64,000 bases of DNA from Bacteroides sp. (GCF_028690125.1 NZ_JAQVBV010000025.1:1-64000), one strand, 5' to 3'; shown: positions 45,891-56,532, counted from the first letter of the stretch. Notes: generated by a model not told the origin, from the letters alone. A program made the numbers and translations.

Positions 45891-48245
45891 ATGTCTTCTT
45901 TCCGTTTTACGAAGCTGAAAATTACCGTTGGATATACTTTATTGTTGGCGATTCTTCTGTTCTCTCTGGTTTTTGTGCATCACGAGATGGAAAAGCTATC
46001 GGCTGCCGACGATCAGCAGAATCTAAAGACAGATAGCTTAATGTCTCTTCTCCATGAGAAAGATCAGAATACAATTCAGATGTTGCGGATATTGAGCGAG
46101 GCAAATGATAACCTACTTTCTACCTCGGAGATTCAAGAAATTATTTCGGAACAAGATTCTGTGATCGCCGTGCAGCGTGTGCAGCACCGGGTAATTACAA
46201 AACGTGATTCTTTATTGACCACTCCGAAAAAGAAAGGATTCTTTAAGCGTCTGGCTGAGGTCTTTGCTCCTTCTAAACAAGATAGTGCCGTATTAGTTAA
46301 TACATCCCTGGAAGTTGCAACTGATACTGTTTTGGAACCAACCGCCTCCGCATCGGATTCTCTTCAGCAGAAAATTCGAATGGCAAACGAGGAGAAACGT
46401 TTACAACGGAAAAAGAGTATTCGGAGGACGAGTACCAAGTATCAGCGGATGAACAATCAATTGACCGCAAGAATGGATAGCCTCATTAAAGATTATGAGG
46501 CAGAAATGTCTATACGTGCCCGGCAAGATGCTGAATTGCAGCAAACTGTAAAAATGCGTTCTGCACGCATCATTGGGGGAATAGCTATTGGGGCAGTATT
46601 GCTATCCGGTTTTTTCCTGATAATAATTGGTCGCGATATTACCCGCAGTAATCGTTATCGGTTACAGTTGGAAGAGGCGAATAAGCGAGCGGAAGACTTG
46701 CTCGTGTCACGTGAAAAGCTAATGCTTGCCATAACTCATGATTTTAAAGCACCATTAGGATCTATTATGGGATATACTGAACTGTTGTCTCGGCTAACAG
46801 AAGATGAAAGGCAGCGTTTCTATTTGGACAACATGAAAGGCTCATCAGAACATCTGTTGAAGCTGGTTAGTGATTTGTTAGACTTTCACCGGCTTGATCT
46901 TAATAAGGCGGAAGTAAACCGTGTCGTATTCAATCCCGCGCAGATGTTTGAAGAGATACGTGTCAGTTTTGAACCCCTGACGGCAGCAAAAGGATTGGCA
47001 CTGAAATGTAATATAGCTCCTGAATTAGCAGACAAATATATCAGTGATCCTTTACGCCTACGGCAAATTGTGAACAATCTTTTATCTAATGCCGTGAAGT
47101 TTACCCCAAAAGGGGGAATCACTTTATCAGTTTCTTATAACTCTTCAAAATTAACAATCGCTATTAAGGACACAGGAAAAGGAATGGCGCCCGGAGATCG
47201 GGAACGTATATTTCAAGAATTTACCCGTCTTCCCGGTGCTCAGGGAGAGGAAGGTTTTGGGCTGGGACTATCTATTGTGAACAAACTGGTTATCCTTCTT
47301 GAAGGAACAATTAATGTAAAGAGTACATTGGGAGAAGGAAGTTGTTTTACGGTAATCTTGCCAATTTACCCGGTGGGTAGATCAGTGATCGAAGATAAGA
47401 CAACGAAACTGACAGATAAGCAGCCTGCAAATATGGAAACTGTTACTCCGGGAAAGACTTTGCGAGTTCTACTTATAGATGATGATAAGATACAATTGAA
47501 TCTGACTGCTGCAATGCTGGCACAGTCACAGATTGAAACAGTATGTTGTGAGCAATTAGAAGAACTGATAGAACAACTTCGTTCTTCTGAATTTGATGTG
47601 CTACTGACTGATATACAGATGCCTGCTATTAATGGATTCGACTTGGTGAAACTATTACGTGCATCTAATATCCCTCAGGCACGAACTATTCCGGTAATTG
47701 CTGTTACAGCACGTAGTGAAATGGGTGAGGAGGCTTTGCATGAACATGGGTTTGCCGGTTGTTTACATAAGCCTTTTACTATCAAGGAACTGTTCTCTGT
47801 CGTATATGGAAAACGAGTAACATTAGAAAAAGAAAAGCTTATAAATAATAAAATAAATGCTCAATCAGAGAGGAATGCTTCTCATAATGCTTCTGAAACG
47901 TCTTCTTTAAACTTTTCGGCATTGACTGCTTTTTCCGAGGATGATCTCGAAGCGGCACAAAGTATAATCCGGAGTTTTATTGAAGAAACTGTAAAGAACT
48001 CAGCCCGGATGCAACAGGCTTTGGATGATAAACAGACGGATGGAATAGCCATTATAGCTCATAAAATTCTCCCTCTTTTTACTTTAATTGGTGCTTCCGA
48101 AGTGACTCCTAAGTTAAGTTGGTTGGAAGCTCGTCGTAGTGAAGAGTTCACAGAAGAAATACAGATAATAACACTTGAAGTACTAGACTTAATTCAAACA
48201 GTAATCCATTTTGCACAAAATTATAGTAATCGTAATTCTAGTTGA
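45891..48245 (+). CDS. Hybrid sensor histidine kinase with receiver and HPt domains
   Basis: A 784-residue membrane kinase. Transmembrane helix 1 is near residues 12-30 and helix 2 near 224-246, with a ~190-residue periplasmic region between them rich in coiled-coil-like charged stretches. HisKA has His283 in THDFKAPLG; the HATPase_c domain has 'NNLLSNAVKFTP' and 'GFGLGLSIV'. A receiver has Asp574 (LLTDIQMP), and a C-terminal HPt domain has His724 in AHKILP. The chain can thus carry a four-step His-Asp-His relay and needs an outside response regulator. The NtrC-type protein at 41001 is a candidate partner (inferred). It is the last gene of the cyclophilin-M16-MATE-kinase run. Confidence 0.92.
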   Translation: MSSFRFTKLKITVGYTLLLAILLFSLVFVHHEMEKLSAADDQQNLKTDSLMSLLHEKDQNTIQMLRILSEANDNLLSTSEIQEIISEQDSVIAVQRVQHRVITKRDSLLTTPKKKGFFKRLAEVFAPSKQDSAVLVNTSLEVATDTVLEPTASASDSLQQKIRMANEEKRLQRKKSIRRTSTKYQRMNNQLTARMDSLIKDYEAEMSIRARQDAELQQTVKMRSARIIGGIAIGAVLLSGFFLIIIGRDITRSNRYRLQLEEANKRAEDLLVSREKLMLAITHDFKAPLGSIMGYTELLSRLTEDERQRFYLDNMKGSSEHLLKLVSDLLDFHRLDLNKAEVNRVVFNPAQMFEEIRVSFEPLTAAKGLALKCNIAPELADKYISDPLRLRQIVNNLLSNAVKFTPKGGITLSVSYNSSKLTIAIKDTGKGMAPGDRERIFQEFTRLPGAQGEEGFGLGLSIVNKLVILLEGTINVKSTLGEGSCFTVILPIYPVGRSVIEDKTTKLTDKQPANMETVTPGKTLRVLLIDDDKIQLNLTAAMLAQSQIETVCCEQLEELIEQLRSSEFDVLLTDIQMPAINGFDLVKLLRASNIPQARTIPVIAVTARSEMGEEALHEHGFAGCLHKPFTIKELFSVVYGKRVTLEKEKLINNKINAQSERNASHNASETSSLNFSALTAFSEDDLEAAQSIIRSFIEETVKNSARMQQALDDKQTDGIAIIAHKILPLFTLIGASEVTPKLSWLEARRSEEFTEEIQIITLEVLDLIQTVIHFAQNYSNRNSS

Positions 48246-48329
48246 TAGTCAAGTTTTGTCTTATAGCCAAACCTTTTTCCAAATTTAATTGTTTACTTTG
48301 TATCATCTTTATACACTGACACATCCTGC

Positions 48330-51300
48330 ATGAAACGAAAATGGATAAGATGGGTGAGCTGGATACTGCTTACCCCCGTAATACTCTTTGCGATACTGAT
48401 GGTATTGCTCTATATTCCTCCCGTACAGAATCTTTTACGTCGGGAGGTCACAGCATATGTATCAAAAGCCACCGGAATGGATATTCAGATTCAACGAATT
48501 GACCTACGCTTTCCTCTTAATTTATTGGTACGCGGCGTAGAAGTTATTCAGCAACCGGACACCTTATTGTCGTTGGAAAGTTTAAATGTACATGTACAGG
48601 CATTGCCTCTTTTAAAAGGTAAAGTAGAAGTAGATGATATTACTTTGAAACAGATGGTAGTTAATTCTGCCAATTTGATAAAAGGAATGAAGATTAAAGG
48701 CGTTTTAGGGCAATTTATGTTGGAAAGTCACGGTGTTGATTTATCCAATGAAATGGCAGTTATCAACCGGGCGGAACTTTCTGATACCCACGTACAATTG
48801 TTGATGAACGATACCACCTCTACTCCTAAAGATACTACATCTGCTTCACCAATAAATTGGAAAATAGACCTTCATCAACTGAAATTGAACAATATATCAT
48901 TCAGTATGCAACTTCCATCCGATTCGATTAAAATGGCGGCTTATGTCGGAGAAGCAACAATTAATGAAGCTCATGGCAATTTGAAAAATAATTTTTATGG
49001 TTTAAAGCAGTTTCTGCTGTCAGGTGCTTCTGCCAGCTATGATAAAGGGAGTACAGAGGCGATGGAAGGTTTTGATGCTTCTCATATAGCAGTTCGTGAT
49101 ATTCGCATCGGATTGGATTCTCTATTGTATCAAGGTCGGGAGATGAATGCCGTGATTCGAGAGATTACAATGAATGAACGTTCAGGGTTGAGCATTACTT
49201 CATTGACCGGTCGGCTTTTTTCCAATGATTCTATAATCTCTGTCCCAAACTTGAGGTTGCTGACTCCACATTCTGAAATGAATTTGACGGCACAGACCTA
49301 TTGGGAGTTGGTTAATATTCCTACTACAGGACGCCTGTCTGCCCGTTTCAATGCTTATATTGGCAAAGAAGATGTGTTTTTGTTTGCAGGAGGGTTGTCG
49401 GATCATTTTAAGAAAGCTTATCCTTTCCGTCCTCTCGTTGTTCGTGCTGGTACCGAAGGGAATCTGAAACAAATGCAGGTTTCCGGTTTTACGATTGACT
49501 TGCCGGGAGCTTTCTCTGCCAAGGGGGGGGGAACTATGGAAAACCTGATGGATAGCCTTACTCGTTCAGGAACAATAGGACTCGAAATGAAAACCGGTAA
49601 TTTGAACTTTCTGACAGCTTTAACCGGGACCGCTCCAAACAGCACTTTTGTAATTCCTGATAGCATGAGTTTGTCATCTAAAGTCGATATAAGAGGACCG
49701 CAATATAAAGCCAATCTACATTTGAAGAACAAAGGAGGTACAATTGGTGCAAATGCTACTTTGAACACTTCGACCGAAGTATATGCAGCAGACTTGAAAG
49801 TAAATAATCTGCAACTTCAACATTTTCTGCCGAAGGACTCTCTGTATGAACTCTCTCTTTCTGCTAAAGCCAACGGGCGTGGATTGGATGTGAAATCCTA
49901 TCGTTCTCATGCCAATCTGGATCTTACTATAGATCAGTTTCATTACGCTAAATATAAAGTCTCCGATATTCATTTGACAGGAAATATCAAGGGAGCACTA
50001 GCTACTGCTCATTTGACAAGTGACAATGTTCTGTTGAAGATGACAGCTGATGCTGAATATCATTTAGCACATAGTTACCCTGATGGAAAAGTGACAATGG
50101 ATGTTACTCAATTGGATTTACATGAGTTAGGAATCGCTCCTAAACCCCTGAAGCGTCCGTTTACTTTTAACTTTACTGCTGAAGCTCGCAAGGATAGGGT
50201 ATATACTCATCTGATAGCGGGAGATATGAAACTTAATTTAAGTGCACGTGCCGGCGTCTATCCGCTCATTCGTCAATCCACTCATTTTGTCAATGTACTT
50301 AGGAAACAAATTGATGAAAAGTCATTGAATCACGCTGAATTGCGAGAGGCTTTACCGTCGGCAATACTTTCTTTCTCGGCCGGACAGGAGAATCCGTTGG
50401 CGTATTTTCTGGCGACACGAAATATCTCGTATCAAGACGCTTCTTTGAAATTCGGTTCGGCACCTGATTGGGGAATCAATGGAAAGGCTTCCATTCATGC
50501 TTTGAAGATGGATACTTTGCAATTGGATACTGTCTTTTTTACAGTAGCGCAGGACACTACTTTGATGAAGTTTCATGGGGGTGTAATTAACGGACCGCAA
50601 AATCCGCAATTTTCTTTTTCTACTTCATTGACCGGAGAGATACGTGACAAAGATGCCGAATTATTAGTAGATTATAAGAATGTGCAAGGAGAAACCGGTG
50701 TTTTATTGGGAATAAATGCACGACCTTTGGGGGGAGGAAAAGGTAAGGGAGATGGAATTGCATTTACATTGATTCCTAAGGAGCCAATTATAGCATATCG
50801 GAAATTCCATTTTACAGAAAATCATAATTGGATTTATCTACATAAGAATATGCGGGTATACGCTAATGTGGATATGCTGGATAATGAAGGAATGGGCTTT
50901 CGTATTCATTCAATACAGGGAGATACGGTCTCTTTGCAAAATATCGATATAGAGGCACGAAAAATCCGGTTAGAAGAAATTAGTAGCGTATTACCTTATT
51001 TTCCCGAAATGACCGGACTGTTTTCTGCCGAAGCCCACTATATACAGACGGAAAAAGATCTTCAACTTTCTGCTGAAGCATCTATTGATGAATTGACTTA
51101 TGAACGTCAGCGGATCGGTGATATTACTTTGGGAGCCACTTGGTTGCCCGGTGACCTCGGAAAGCAGTATCTGAATACTTATTTGAATCATGAAAAAGTA
51201 GAAGTATTGGTGGCAGATGGTCAGTTGATACCTACTCGTACGGGTAAAGATAGTCTTGAGATAAATGCTACATTAGAACATTTCCCATTACGTATTGCTA

Positions 51301-52841
51301 ATGTCTTCATACCGGATAAAATGGCGACATTGGTAGGAGATATGGATGGTGATCTACATATTACGGGTAGTACTCAACAACCTTTGATAAATGGTGAATT
51401 GATTTTAGATAGTGTTACTGTTCTTTCTCGTCAATATGGTGCTAACTTTCTGTTTGATAACCGTCCTTTACAGCTGAAAAATAATCGCTTGGTATTTGAT
51501 AAATTTGCCATTTATACTACTGGCAAAAATCCGTTTACAATTGACGGTTATGTAGACTTCCGTGAAATGAGCCGTCCGATAGCAAATCTGGATATGCTGG
51601 CAGAAAATTACACATTGTTGAATGCAAAACGTACTCGTGAAAGCCTGGTCTACGGAAAAGTTCTGGCTGATCTCAAAGCCACTGTAAGAGGGCCTTTGGA
51701 TGGGCTGACGATGCGCGGAAATATAAACTTGTTAGGTAGTACAGATGTATCGTATGTGCTGACTGATTCACCACTGACAGTGCAAGACCGTTTGGGAAGT
51801 CTGGTAACCTTTACTTCATTTAGTGATACAACGACCGTAGTTCACCAAGAAGTACCTACGGTTTCTTTGGGTGGATTGGATATGATTATGATGGTAAATA
51901 TCGATCCTTCTGTCCGTCTGCAAGTTGATCTGGATGCAAGTAGCGATGACCGTATCGAACTTGAAGGTGGTGGCGATCTTTCTCTTAAATATACTCCACA
52001 GGGTGACATGACGCTGACCGGACGCTATACACTGACAGGTGGTTTGATGAAATATGCTTTGCCCGTAATTGCTGCAAAGGAATTTGCGATAGATAATGGC
52101 AGTTATGTAGAATGGACCGGGAATCTGATGAATCCACTGTTGAACTTTAAAGCAACTGATCGTATCCGGGCTTCAGTATCTGAAGGTGATAATGGAGGGA
52201 CACGAATGGTGAACTTTGATGTCTCTATTATTGTCAAGAATCGGTTGGATAATCTTTCTTTTGCTTTTGACGTATCAGCTCCTGAAGATGCGACCATACA
52301 AAATGAACTTACGGCTATGGGAGCAGAAGAACGTGGAAAGCAGGCGCTTTATATCATGGTTGCAAAGACCTACCTCGGCACAGGACCTATTGGAGGTGGT
52401 GGAGGAGGACTTGGTAATCTGAACATGGGTGCAGCTCTGAACTCTGTACTTAGCAGTCAGATTAATGCATTGATGGGTAATTTGAAGAATGCAAGTGTTT
52501 CTGTTGGTATTGAAGATCATAATGCCACGGATACTGGAGGAAAACGGACAGATTATAGTTTCCGTTATTCCCAGCGTTTTTTCAACAACCGTTTCCAGAT
52601 TGTTATTGGTGGCAAAGTATCTACTGGTGAAAATGCAGCAAATGATGCAGAATCTTTTATCGATAATATTTCCTTTGAGTATCGTCTTGACAGAACCGGA
52701 ACCCGTTACGTACGTTTGTTTTATGATAAGAATTATGAGAGCGTACTTGAAGGGGAAATTACTGAAACCGGAGTCGGTTTGGTACTCCGTAAGAAGTTGG
52801 ACAAACTGGGTGAGTTGTTTATCTTTAAGAAAAAGAAGTGA
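48330..52841 (+). CDS. tamB: TamB-domain translocation/assembly protein
   Basis: A 1503-residue inner-membrane-anchored protein with one N-terminal transmembrane helix (residues ~10-31). The long body consists of AsmA/DUF490-type beta repeats, and the C-terminal ~400 residues carry the TamB domain ('GNINLLGSTDVSYVL', 'LEGGGDLSLKYTPQGDM'). TamB spans the periplasm and works with a TamA-type outer-membrane protein in outer-membrane protein assembly or lipid transport. Its stop overlaps the next gene's upstream GTG, and the TamA-like gene follows directly, so they are a functional pair. Confidence 0.92.
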   Translation: MKRKWIRWVSWILLTPVILFAILMVLLYIPPVQNLLRREVTAYVSKATGMDIQIQRIDLRFPLNLLVRGVEVIQQPDTLLSLESLNVHVQALPLLKGKVEVDDITLKQMVVNSANLIKGMKIKGVLGQFMLESHGVDLSNEMAVINRAELSDTHVQLLMNDTTSTPKDTTSASPINWKIDLHQLKLNNISFSMQLPSDSIKMAAYVGEATINEAHGNLKNNFYGLKQFLLSGASASYDKGSTEAMEGFDASHIAVRDIRIGLDSLLYQGREMNAVIREITMNERSGLSITSLTGRLFSNDSIISVPNLRLLTPHSEMNLTAQTYWELVNIPTTGRLSARFNAYIGKEDVFLFAGGLSDHFKKAYPFRPLVVRAGTEGNLKQMQVSGFTIDLPGAFSAKGGGTMENLMDSLTRSGTIGLEMKTGNLNFLTALTGTAPNSTFVIPDSMSLSSKVDIRGPQYKANLHLKNKGGTIGANATLNTSTEVYAADLKVNNLQLQHFLPKDSLYELSLSAKANGRGLDVKSYRSHANLDLTIDQFHYAKYKVSDIHLTGNIKGALATAHLTSDNVLLKMTADAEYHLAHSYPDGKVTMDVTQLDLHELGIAPKPLKRPFTFNFTAEARKDRVYTHLIAGDMKLNLSARAGVYPLIRQSTHFVNVLRKQIDEKSLNHAELREALPSAILSFSAGQENPLAYFLATRNISYQDASLKFGSAPDWGINGKASIHALKMDTLQLDTVFFTVAQDTTLMKFHGGVINGPQNPQFSFSTSLTGEIRDKDAELLVDYKNVQGETGVLLGINARPLGGGKGKGDGIAFTLIPKEPIIAYRKFHFTENHNWIYLHKNMRVYANVDMLDNEGMGFRIHSIQGDTVSLQNIDIEARKIRLEEISSVLPYFPEMTGLFSAEAHYIQTEKDLQLSAEASIDELTYERQRIGDITLGATWLPGDLGKQYLNTYLNHEKVEVLVADGQLIPTRTGKDSLEINATLEHFPLRIANVFIPDKMATLVGDMDGDLHITGSTQQPLINGELILDSVTVLSRQYGANFLFDNRPLQLKNNRLVFDKFAIYTTGKNPFTIDGYVDFREMSRPIANLDMLAENYTLLNAKRTRESLVYGKVLADLKATVRGPLDGLTMRGNINLLGSTDVSYVLTDSPLTVQDRLGSLVTFTSFSDTTTVVHQEVPTVSLGGLDMIMMVNIDPSVRLQVDLDASSDDRIELEGGGDLSLKYTPQGDMTLTGRYTLTGGLMKYALPVIAAKEFAIDNGSYVEWTGNLMNPLLNFKATDRIRASVSEGDNGGTRMVNFDVSIIVKNRLDNLSFAFDVSAPEDATIQNELTAMGAEERGKQALYIMVAKTYLGTGPIGGGGGGLGNLNMGAALNSVLSSQINALMGNLKNASVSVGIEDHNATDTGGKRTDYSFRYSQRFFNNRFQIVIGGKVSTGENAANDAESFIDNISFEYRLDRTGTRYVRLFYDKNYESVLEGEITETGVGLVLRKKLDKLGELFIFKKKK

Positions 52842-52843
52842 GA

Positions 52844-55186
52844 ATGAAACATAACTATATTGCAATATGGATTTGTGCCCTGTTCGGCGTCTATTCGTTG
52901 TTTAGCTGTTCGGTTACTAAAAATCTTCCTGAAGATGAGGTACTGTATACAGGACAGAAGACAATCGTATTGAATGATTCTAAAACCCGGGTAGGAGAGA
53001 TGGCGATAACAGAAGTAGAGGCAGCACTTGACAAGGCTCCTAGTACTACAATGTTTGGTGGTATCTTGCGTATCCCTTTTAAAATGTGGATGTACAATGA
53101 TTTTGTGAAGTATAAAAAAGGATTTGGTAAGTGGATGTTCAACCGTTTTGCTGCTAATCCACCGGTATTTATTTCTACTGCCAATCCGGAGGTACGTGTA
53201 AAAGCAGCAACCAATTTGCTTCACGATTACGGGTATTTTAATGGGAAAGTATTATATAAAACATTAGTAGATAAGAAAGACAGTCTGAAAGCTAGTATCC
53301 AATATACCGTGGATATGAAAAACCCTTACTACATTGATACGGTTTATTATCAGCGTTTCACACCTAAAACATTGCAGATTATGGACAAAGGACGCCGTGC
53401 ATCTTATCTAACGTCCGGTGAGCAATTTAATGTAGTAGATCTTGACAATGAACGTACCCGTATCAGTAGCTTATTGCGTAATCGGGGATATTTTTATTTT
53501 CGCCCCGATTATATGACATATCAAGCAGATACAACTCTTGTTCCCGGAGGTCATATCAGTCTTCGGTTGATTCCTATTCCCGGATTGCCGGTGGCGGCCC
53601 AGCGTCCTTATTATGTAGGTAATGGTTCTGTTTACCTGTTTGGAAAGAACGGAGAGGTACCCAATGACAGTATGCAATATGAAAATCTGAATATCCATTT
53701 TTATGATAAACTGCATGTGCGTCCTAATATGCTTTACCGTTGGCTTAACTATCAGGCATTTGTACGTAACGAGAGGATGCGGGCTACTAACAGCACCAGG
53801 CTTTACAGTCAGTATCGTCAGGAACAGATCCAGGAAAAATTGAGCCAACTGGGTATATTCAGCTATCTTGATTTGCAATATGCTCCTCGTGACACAACTG
53901 CTGCTTGTGACACGTTGGATGTGACAGTACAGGCTACTTTCGCCAAACCTCTGGATGCCGAATTTGAGTTGAATGTAGTTACTAAAAGTAATGATCAGAC
54001 GGGTCCTGGTGCTTCTTTTGGTGTCACTCGTAATAATGTATTCGGAGGAGGAGAAAGTTGGAATGTGAAGCTGAAAGGCTCTTATGAATGGCAGACTGGA
54101 GGAGGCGAAAAGAGTTCTCTGATGAATAGCTGGGAAATGGGAGCTTCTACGGCATTAACTTTTCCAAGAGTGCTTTTCCCGAATTTAGGGAAACGTGAAT
54201 TTGACTTTCAGGCGAGTACTACTTTCCGTTTGTATGTTGATCAACTGAACCGTGCCAAATATTACAAACTGTTATCATTCGGAGGAAATGCTACTTATGA
54301 TTTCCAACCGTCACGGACCAGCCGGCATAGTATTACTCCTTTTAAACTGACGTTTAATGTATTGCAACATCAGTCGGATGAGTTTCGCCAGATTGCTACT
54401 GCTAATCCTGCATTATATGTCAGTTTGCAAAATCAGTTTATTCCTGCGATGGAATATACTTATACCTATGATAATTCTTCTCTTCGTTGGGTCAAAAATC
54501 CTATTTGGTGGCAATCTACCATTACCTCTGCCGGAAATTTAACTTCAGTCATTTATCGTGCTTTTGGTAAACCTTTTGACGAAACTGGAAAAAATTTACT
54601 GGGAGCTCCTTTTGCACAATTTATGAAGTTGAATTCTGAATTGCGTCATCTTTGGAATATGGATAAAAATAATAAAATAGCCAGTCGCGTAGCACTGGGG
54701 GCTATTTTTACGTATGGCAATGCTACAGTAGCCCCTTACAGTGAGCAATTTTATGTTGGTGGCGCTAATAGTATCCGTGCATTTACGATACGTAGTATCG
54801 GACCGGGTGGATATCATCCCGCAGAAAGCCAGTATTCTTATCTGGACCAGACAGGCACATTCCGTTTCGAAGCTAATGTAGAATATCGCTTCCGTATCTT
54901 TAAGAGTATTTGGGGAGCCACTTTTCTGGATGCTGGAAATGTTTGGCTGCTTCGTAAAGATGAAGAGCGTGCAGACTCCCAGCTTCACCTGAAAACATTC
55001 CCCAAACAGATTGCATTAGGTACAGGAGTTGGTATACGCTATGATATGGATATTCTTGTATTTCGTCTTGATTTCGGTATTCCTCTGCACCTTCCCTATG
55101 ATACTGACAGAAAAGGTTATTACAATGTCACCGGAACTTTCATGAAGAATCTAGGGATACATTTTGCTATTGGTTATCCGTTCTAA
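52844..55186 (+). CDS. TamL-like BamA/TamA-family outer-membrane lipoprotein
   Basis: 780 residues from the ATG at 52844; a GTG at 52838 in frame overlaps the tamB stop and is less likely. The N-terminus ends in a lipobox (LFSC) followed by SVTKNLPEDE, the lipidated TamA variant (TamL) of Bacteroidota. POTRA-like segments ('DYGYFNGKVLYKTL', 'RNRGYFYFRPDY') follow and the C-terminal half is an Omp85 barrel with 'GGANSIRAFTIRSIGPGGYH'. It forms a pore in the outer membrane for the TamB partner. Confidence 0.9.
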   Translation: MKHNYIAIWICALFGVYSLFSCSVTKNLPEDEVLYTGQKTIVLNDSKTRVGEMAITEVEAALDKAPSTTMFGGILRIPFKMWMYNDFVKYKKGFGKWMFNRFAANPPVFISTANPEVRVKAATNLLHDYGYFNGKVLYKTLVDKKDSLKASIQYTVDMKNPYYIDTVYYQRFTPKTLQIMDKGRRASYLTSGEQFNVVDLDNERTRISSLLRNRGYFYFRPDYMTYQADTTLVPGGHISLRLIPIPGLPVAAQRPYYVGNGSVYLFGKNGEVPNDSMQYENLNIHFYDKLHVRPNMLYRWLNYQAFVRNERMRATNSTRLYSQYRQEQIQEKLSQLGIFSYLDLQYAPRDTTAACDTLDVTVQATFAKPLDAEFELNVVTKSNDQTGPGASFGVTRNNVFGGGESWNVKLKGSYEWQTGGGEKSSLMNSWEMGASTALTFPRVLFPNLGKREFDFQASTTFRLYVDQLNRAKYYKLLSFGGNATYDFQPSRTSRHSITPFKLTFNVLQHQSDEFRQIATANPALYVSLQNQFIPAMEYTYTYDNSSLRWVKNPIWWQSTITSAGNLTSVIYRAFGKPFDETGKNLLGAPFAQFMKLNSELRHLWNMDKNNKIASRVALGAIFTYGNATVAPYSEQFYVGGANSIRAFTIRSIGPGGYHPAESQYSYLDQTGTFRFEANVEYRFRIFKSIWGATFLDAGNVWLLRKDEERADSQLHLKTFPKQIALGTGVGIRYDMDILVFRLDFGIPLHLPYDTDRKGYYNVTGTFMKNLGIHFAIGYPF

Positions 55187-55254
55187 TGAACCGTTTTTGT
55201 ACGATAATGGCGAAGATTGAACGATAATTGTCCCTATCCATTCGTATATTTTTG

Positions 55255-55262
55255 TACATTTG
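55255..55262 (+). promoter_or_regulatory. -7 box of the nucleotidyltransferase gene
   Basis: TACATTTG fits TAnnTTTG and lies 54 nt before the ATG at 55316. Confidence 0.5.
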
Positions 55263-55315
55263 CATCGAAAATTGATGCCGGTAGACATCACTAACCTTTT
55301 AATATTACACAAATT

Positions 55316-56227
55316 ATGAAACCAACTTTATTCTTATTGGCAGCCGGTATGGGTAGCCGTTATGGTGGCTTGAAGCAATTAGACGGACTGGGTCCTAATG
55401 GCGAAACTATTATGGACTATTCTATTTATGATGCCATCAATGCCGGATTTGGCAAACTTGTATTTGTGATCCGCAAAGATTTTGAAAACGACTTCCGTGA
55501 TAAAATTATTTCTAAATACGAAGGTCATATCCCTTGCGAACTGGTATTCCAGTCTATCAATGATCTTCCTAAAGGCTTCACTTGCCCGGCAGACCGTACC
55601 AAACCTTGGGGTACCAATCATGCAGTAATGATGGGCGCCGATGTGATTAAAGAACCGTTTGCTGTGATTAACTGTGATGACTTCTACGGACGTGATTCTT
55701 TTCAGGTAATGGGCAAATTCCTTTCAGCTCTTCCGGAAGGTTCAAAGAATGTTTATTCAATGGTAGGTTTCCGCGTGGGAAATACGTTGAGTGAAAGTGG
55801 TACTGTATCTCGTGGAATCTGCGGTACAGATTCTAACAACTTGCTGACTTCCGTAGTAGAACGTACTAAAATTCAACGCATCGACGGGGAAGTGAAATAC
55901 ATTGATGATAATGGTGAGTGGGTTGCTACTCCTGACACGACTCCGGTAAGTATGAATTTCTGGGGATTTACTCCTGATTATTTCCCATATAGTGAAGAAT
56001 TTTTCAAAGCTTTCCTGAGTGATCCGAAAAATATGGAGAACTTGAAGAGTGAATTCTTTATTCCATTGATGGTGGATAAATTGATTAATGACGGAACTGC
56101 AACCGTAGAAGTACTCGATACAACTAGCAAATGGTTTGGTGTAACTTATCCGGAAGACCGTCAGAGCGTAGTTGATAAGATTCAGGCATTGGTAGATGCT
56201 GGAGAATATCCTGCTAAATTGTTCTAA
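55316..56227 (+). CDS. Sugar-phosphate nucleotidyltransferase
   Basis: A 303-residue protein with the nucleotidyltransferase signature 'LLAAGMGSRYGGLKQLDGLG' (residues 7-26), including the GxGxR loop and the conserved Lys, and the metal-binding Asp pair in 'AVINCDDFYG'. It joins NTP and a sugar-1-phosphate to give an NDP-sugar and PPi in the cytoplasm. The exact sugar is not clear. It is single, with a promoter and a downstream terminator. Confidence 0.85.
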   Translation: MKPTLFLLAAGMGSRYGGLKQLDGLGPNGETIMDYSIYDAINAGFGKLVFVIRKDFENDFRDKIISKYEGHIPCELVFQSINDLPKGFTCPADRTKPWGTNHAVMMGADVIKEPFAVINCDDFYGRDSFQVMGKFLSALPEGSKNVYSMVGFRVGNTLSESGTVSRGICGTDSNNLLTSVVERTKIQRIDGEVKYIDDNGEWVATPDTTPVSMNFWGFTPDYFPYSEEFFKAFLSDPKNMENLKSEFFIPLMVDKLINDGTATVEVLDTTSKWFGVTYPEDRQSVVDKIQALVDAGEYPAKLF

Positions 56228-56290
56228 TAGCTTATAACTAGCTGAGAATCCATACGATACGGTGATGGAACTCTTGTGGATTTAAATATT

Positions 56291-56333
56291 TAGCGTAGAT
56301 AATGCGAATACTAAGCACTTCTACGCTATTTTT
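56291..56333 (+). terminator. Terminator of the nucleotidyltransferase gene
   Basis: tagcgtaga (56291-56299) pairs with tctacgcta (56320-56328), followed by TTTTTATTTC, a standard rho-independent terminator. Confidence 0.8.
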
Positions 56334-56357
56334 ATTTCTTTTTCTCCCTAATCTTAT

Positions 56358-56365
56358 TATCTTTG
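56358..56365 (+). promoter_or_regulatory. -7 box ahead of the HU-like gene
   Basis: TATCTTTG is an exact TAnnTTTG match. A transcript from here would carry the 24-bp-stem inverted repeat in its leader. Confidence 0.55.
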
Positions 56366-56381
56366 TATACTAATGCCAATT

Positions 56382-56445
56382 CGGAGCACTATAGTTGAAC
56401 GAAAAGATAACTATAGTGTTATTTTCGTTCAACTATAGTGTTCCG
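56382..56445 (+). repeat. 24-bp-arm inverted repeat in the leader of the HU-like gene
   Basis: Arms 56382-56405 and 56422-56445 match at 23 of 24 positions around a 16-nt loop; the loop itself carries another aactatagtgtt copy, and a further partial copy (attatagttaaacgaa) follows at 56454-56469. It has no T-tail, so is not a terminator. It may be an operator or structured leader. Confidence 0.75.
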
Positions 56446-56532
56446 TAAAGTTTATTATAGTTAAACGAATTAGAATTAGTGAATTGATTACTTCCGGATA
56501 GGGAAGTAATTATTTAGAGATACCTATAAAAA

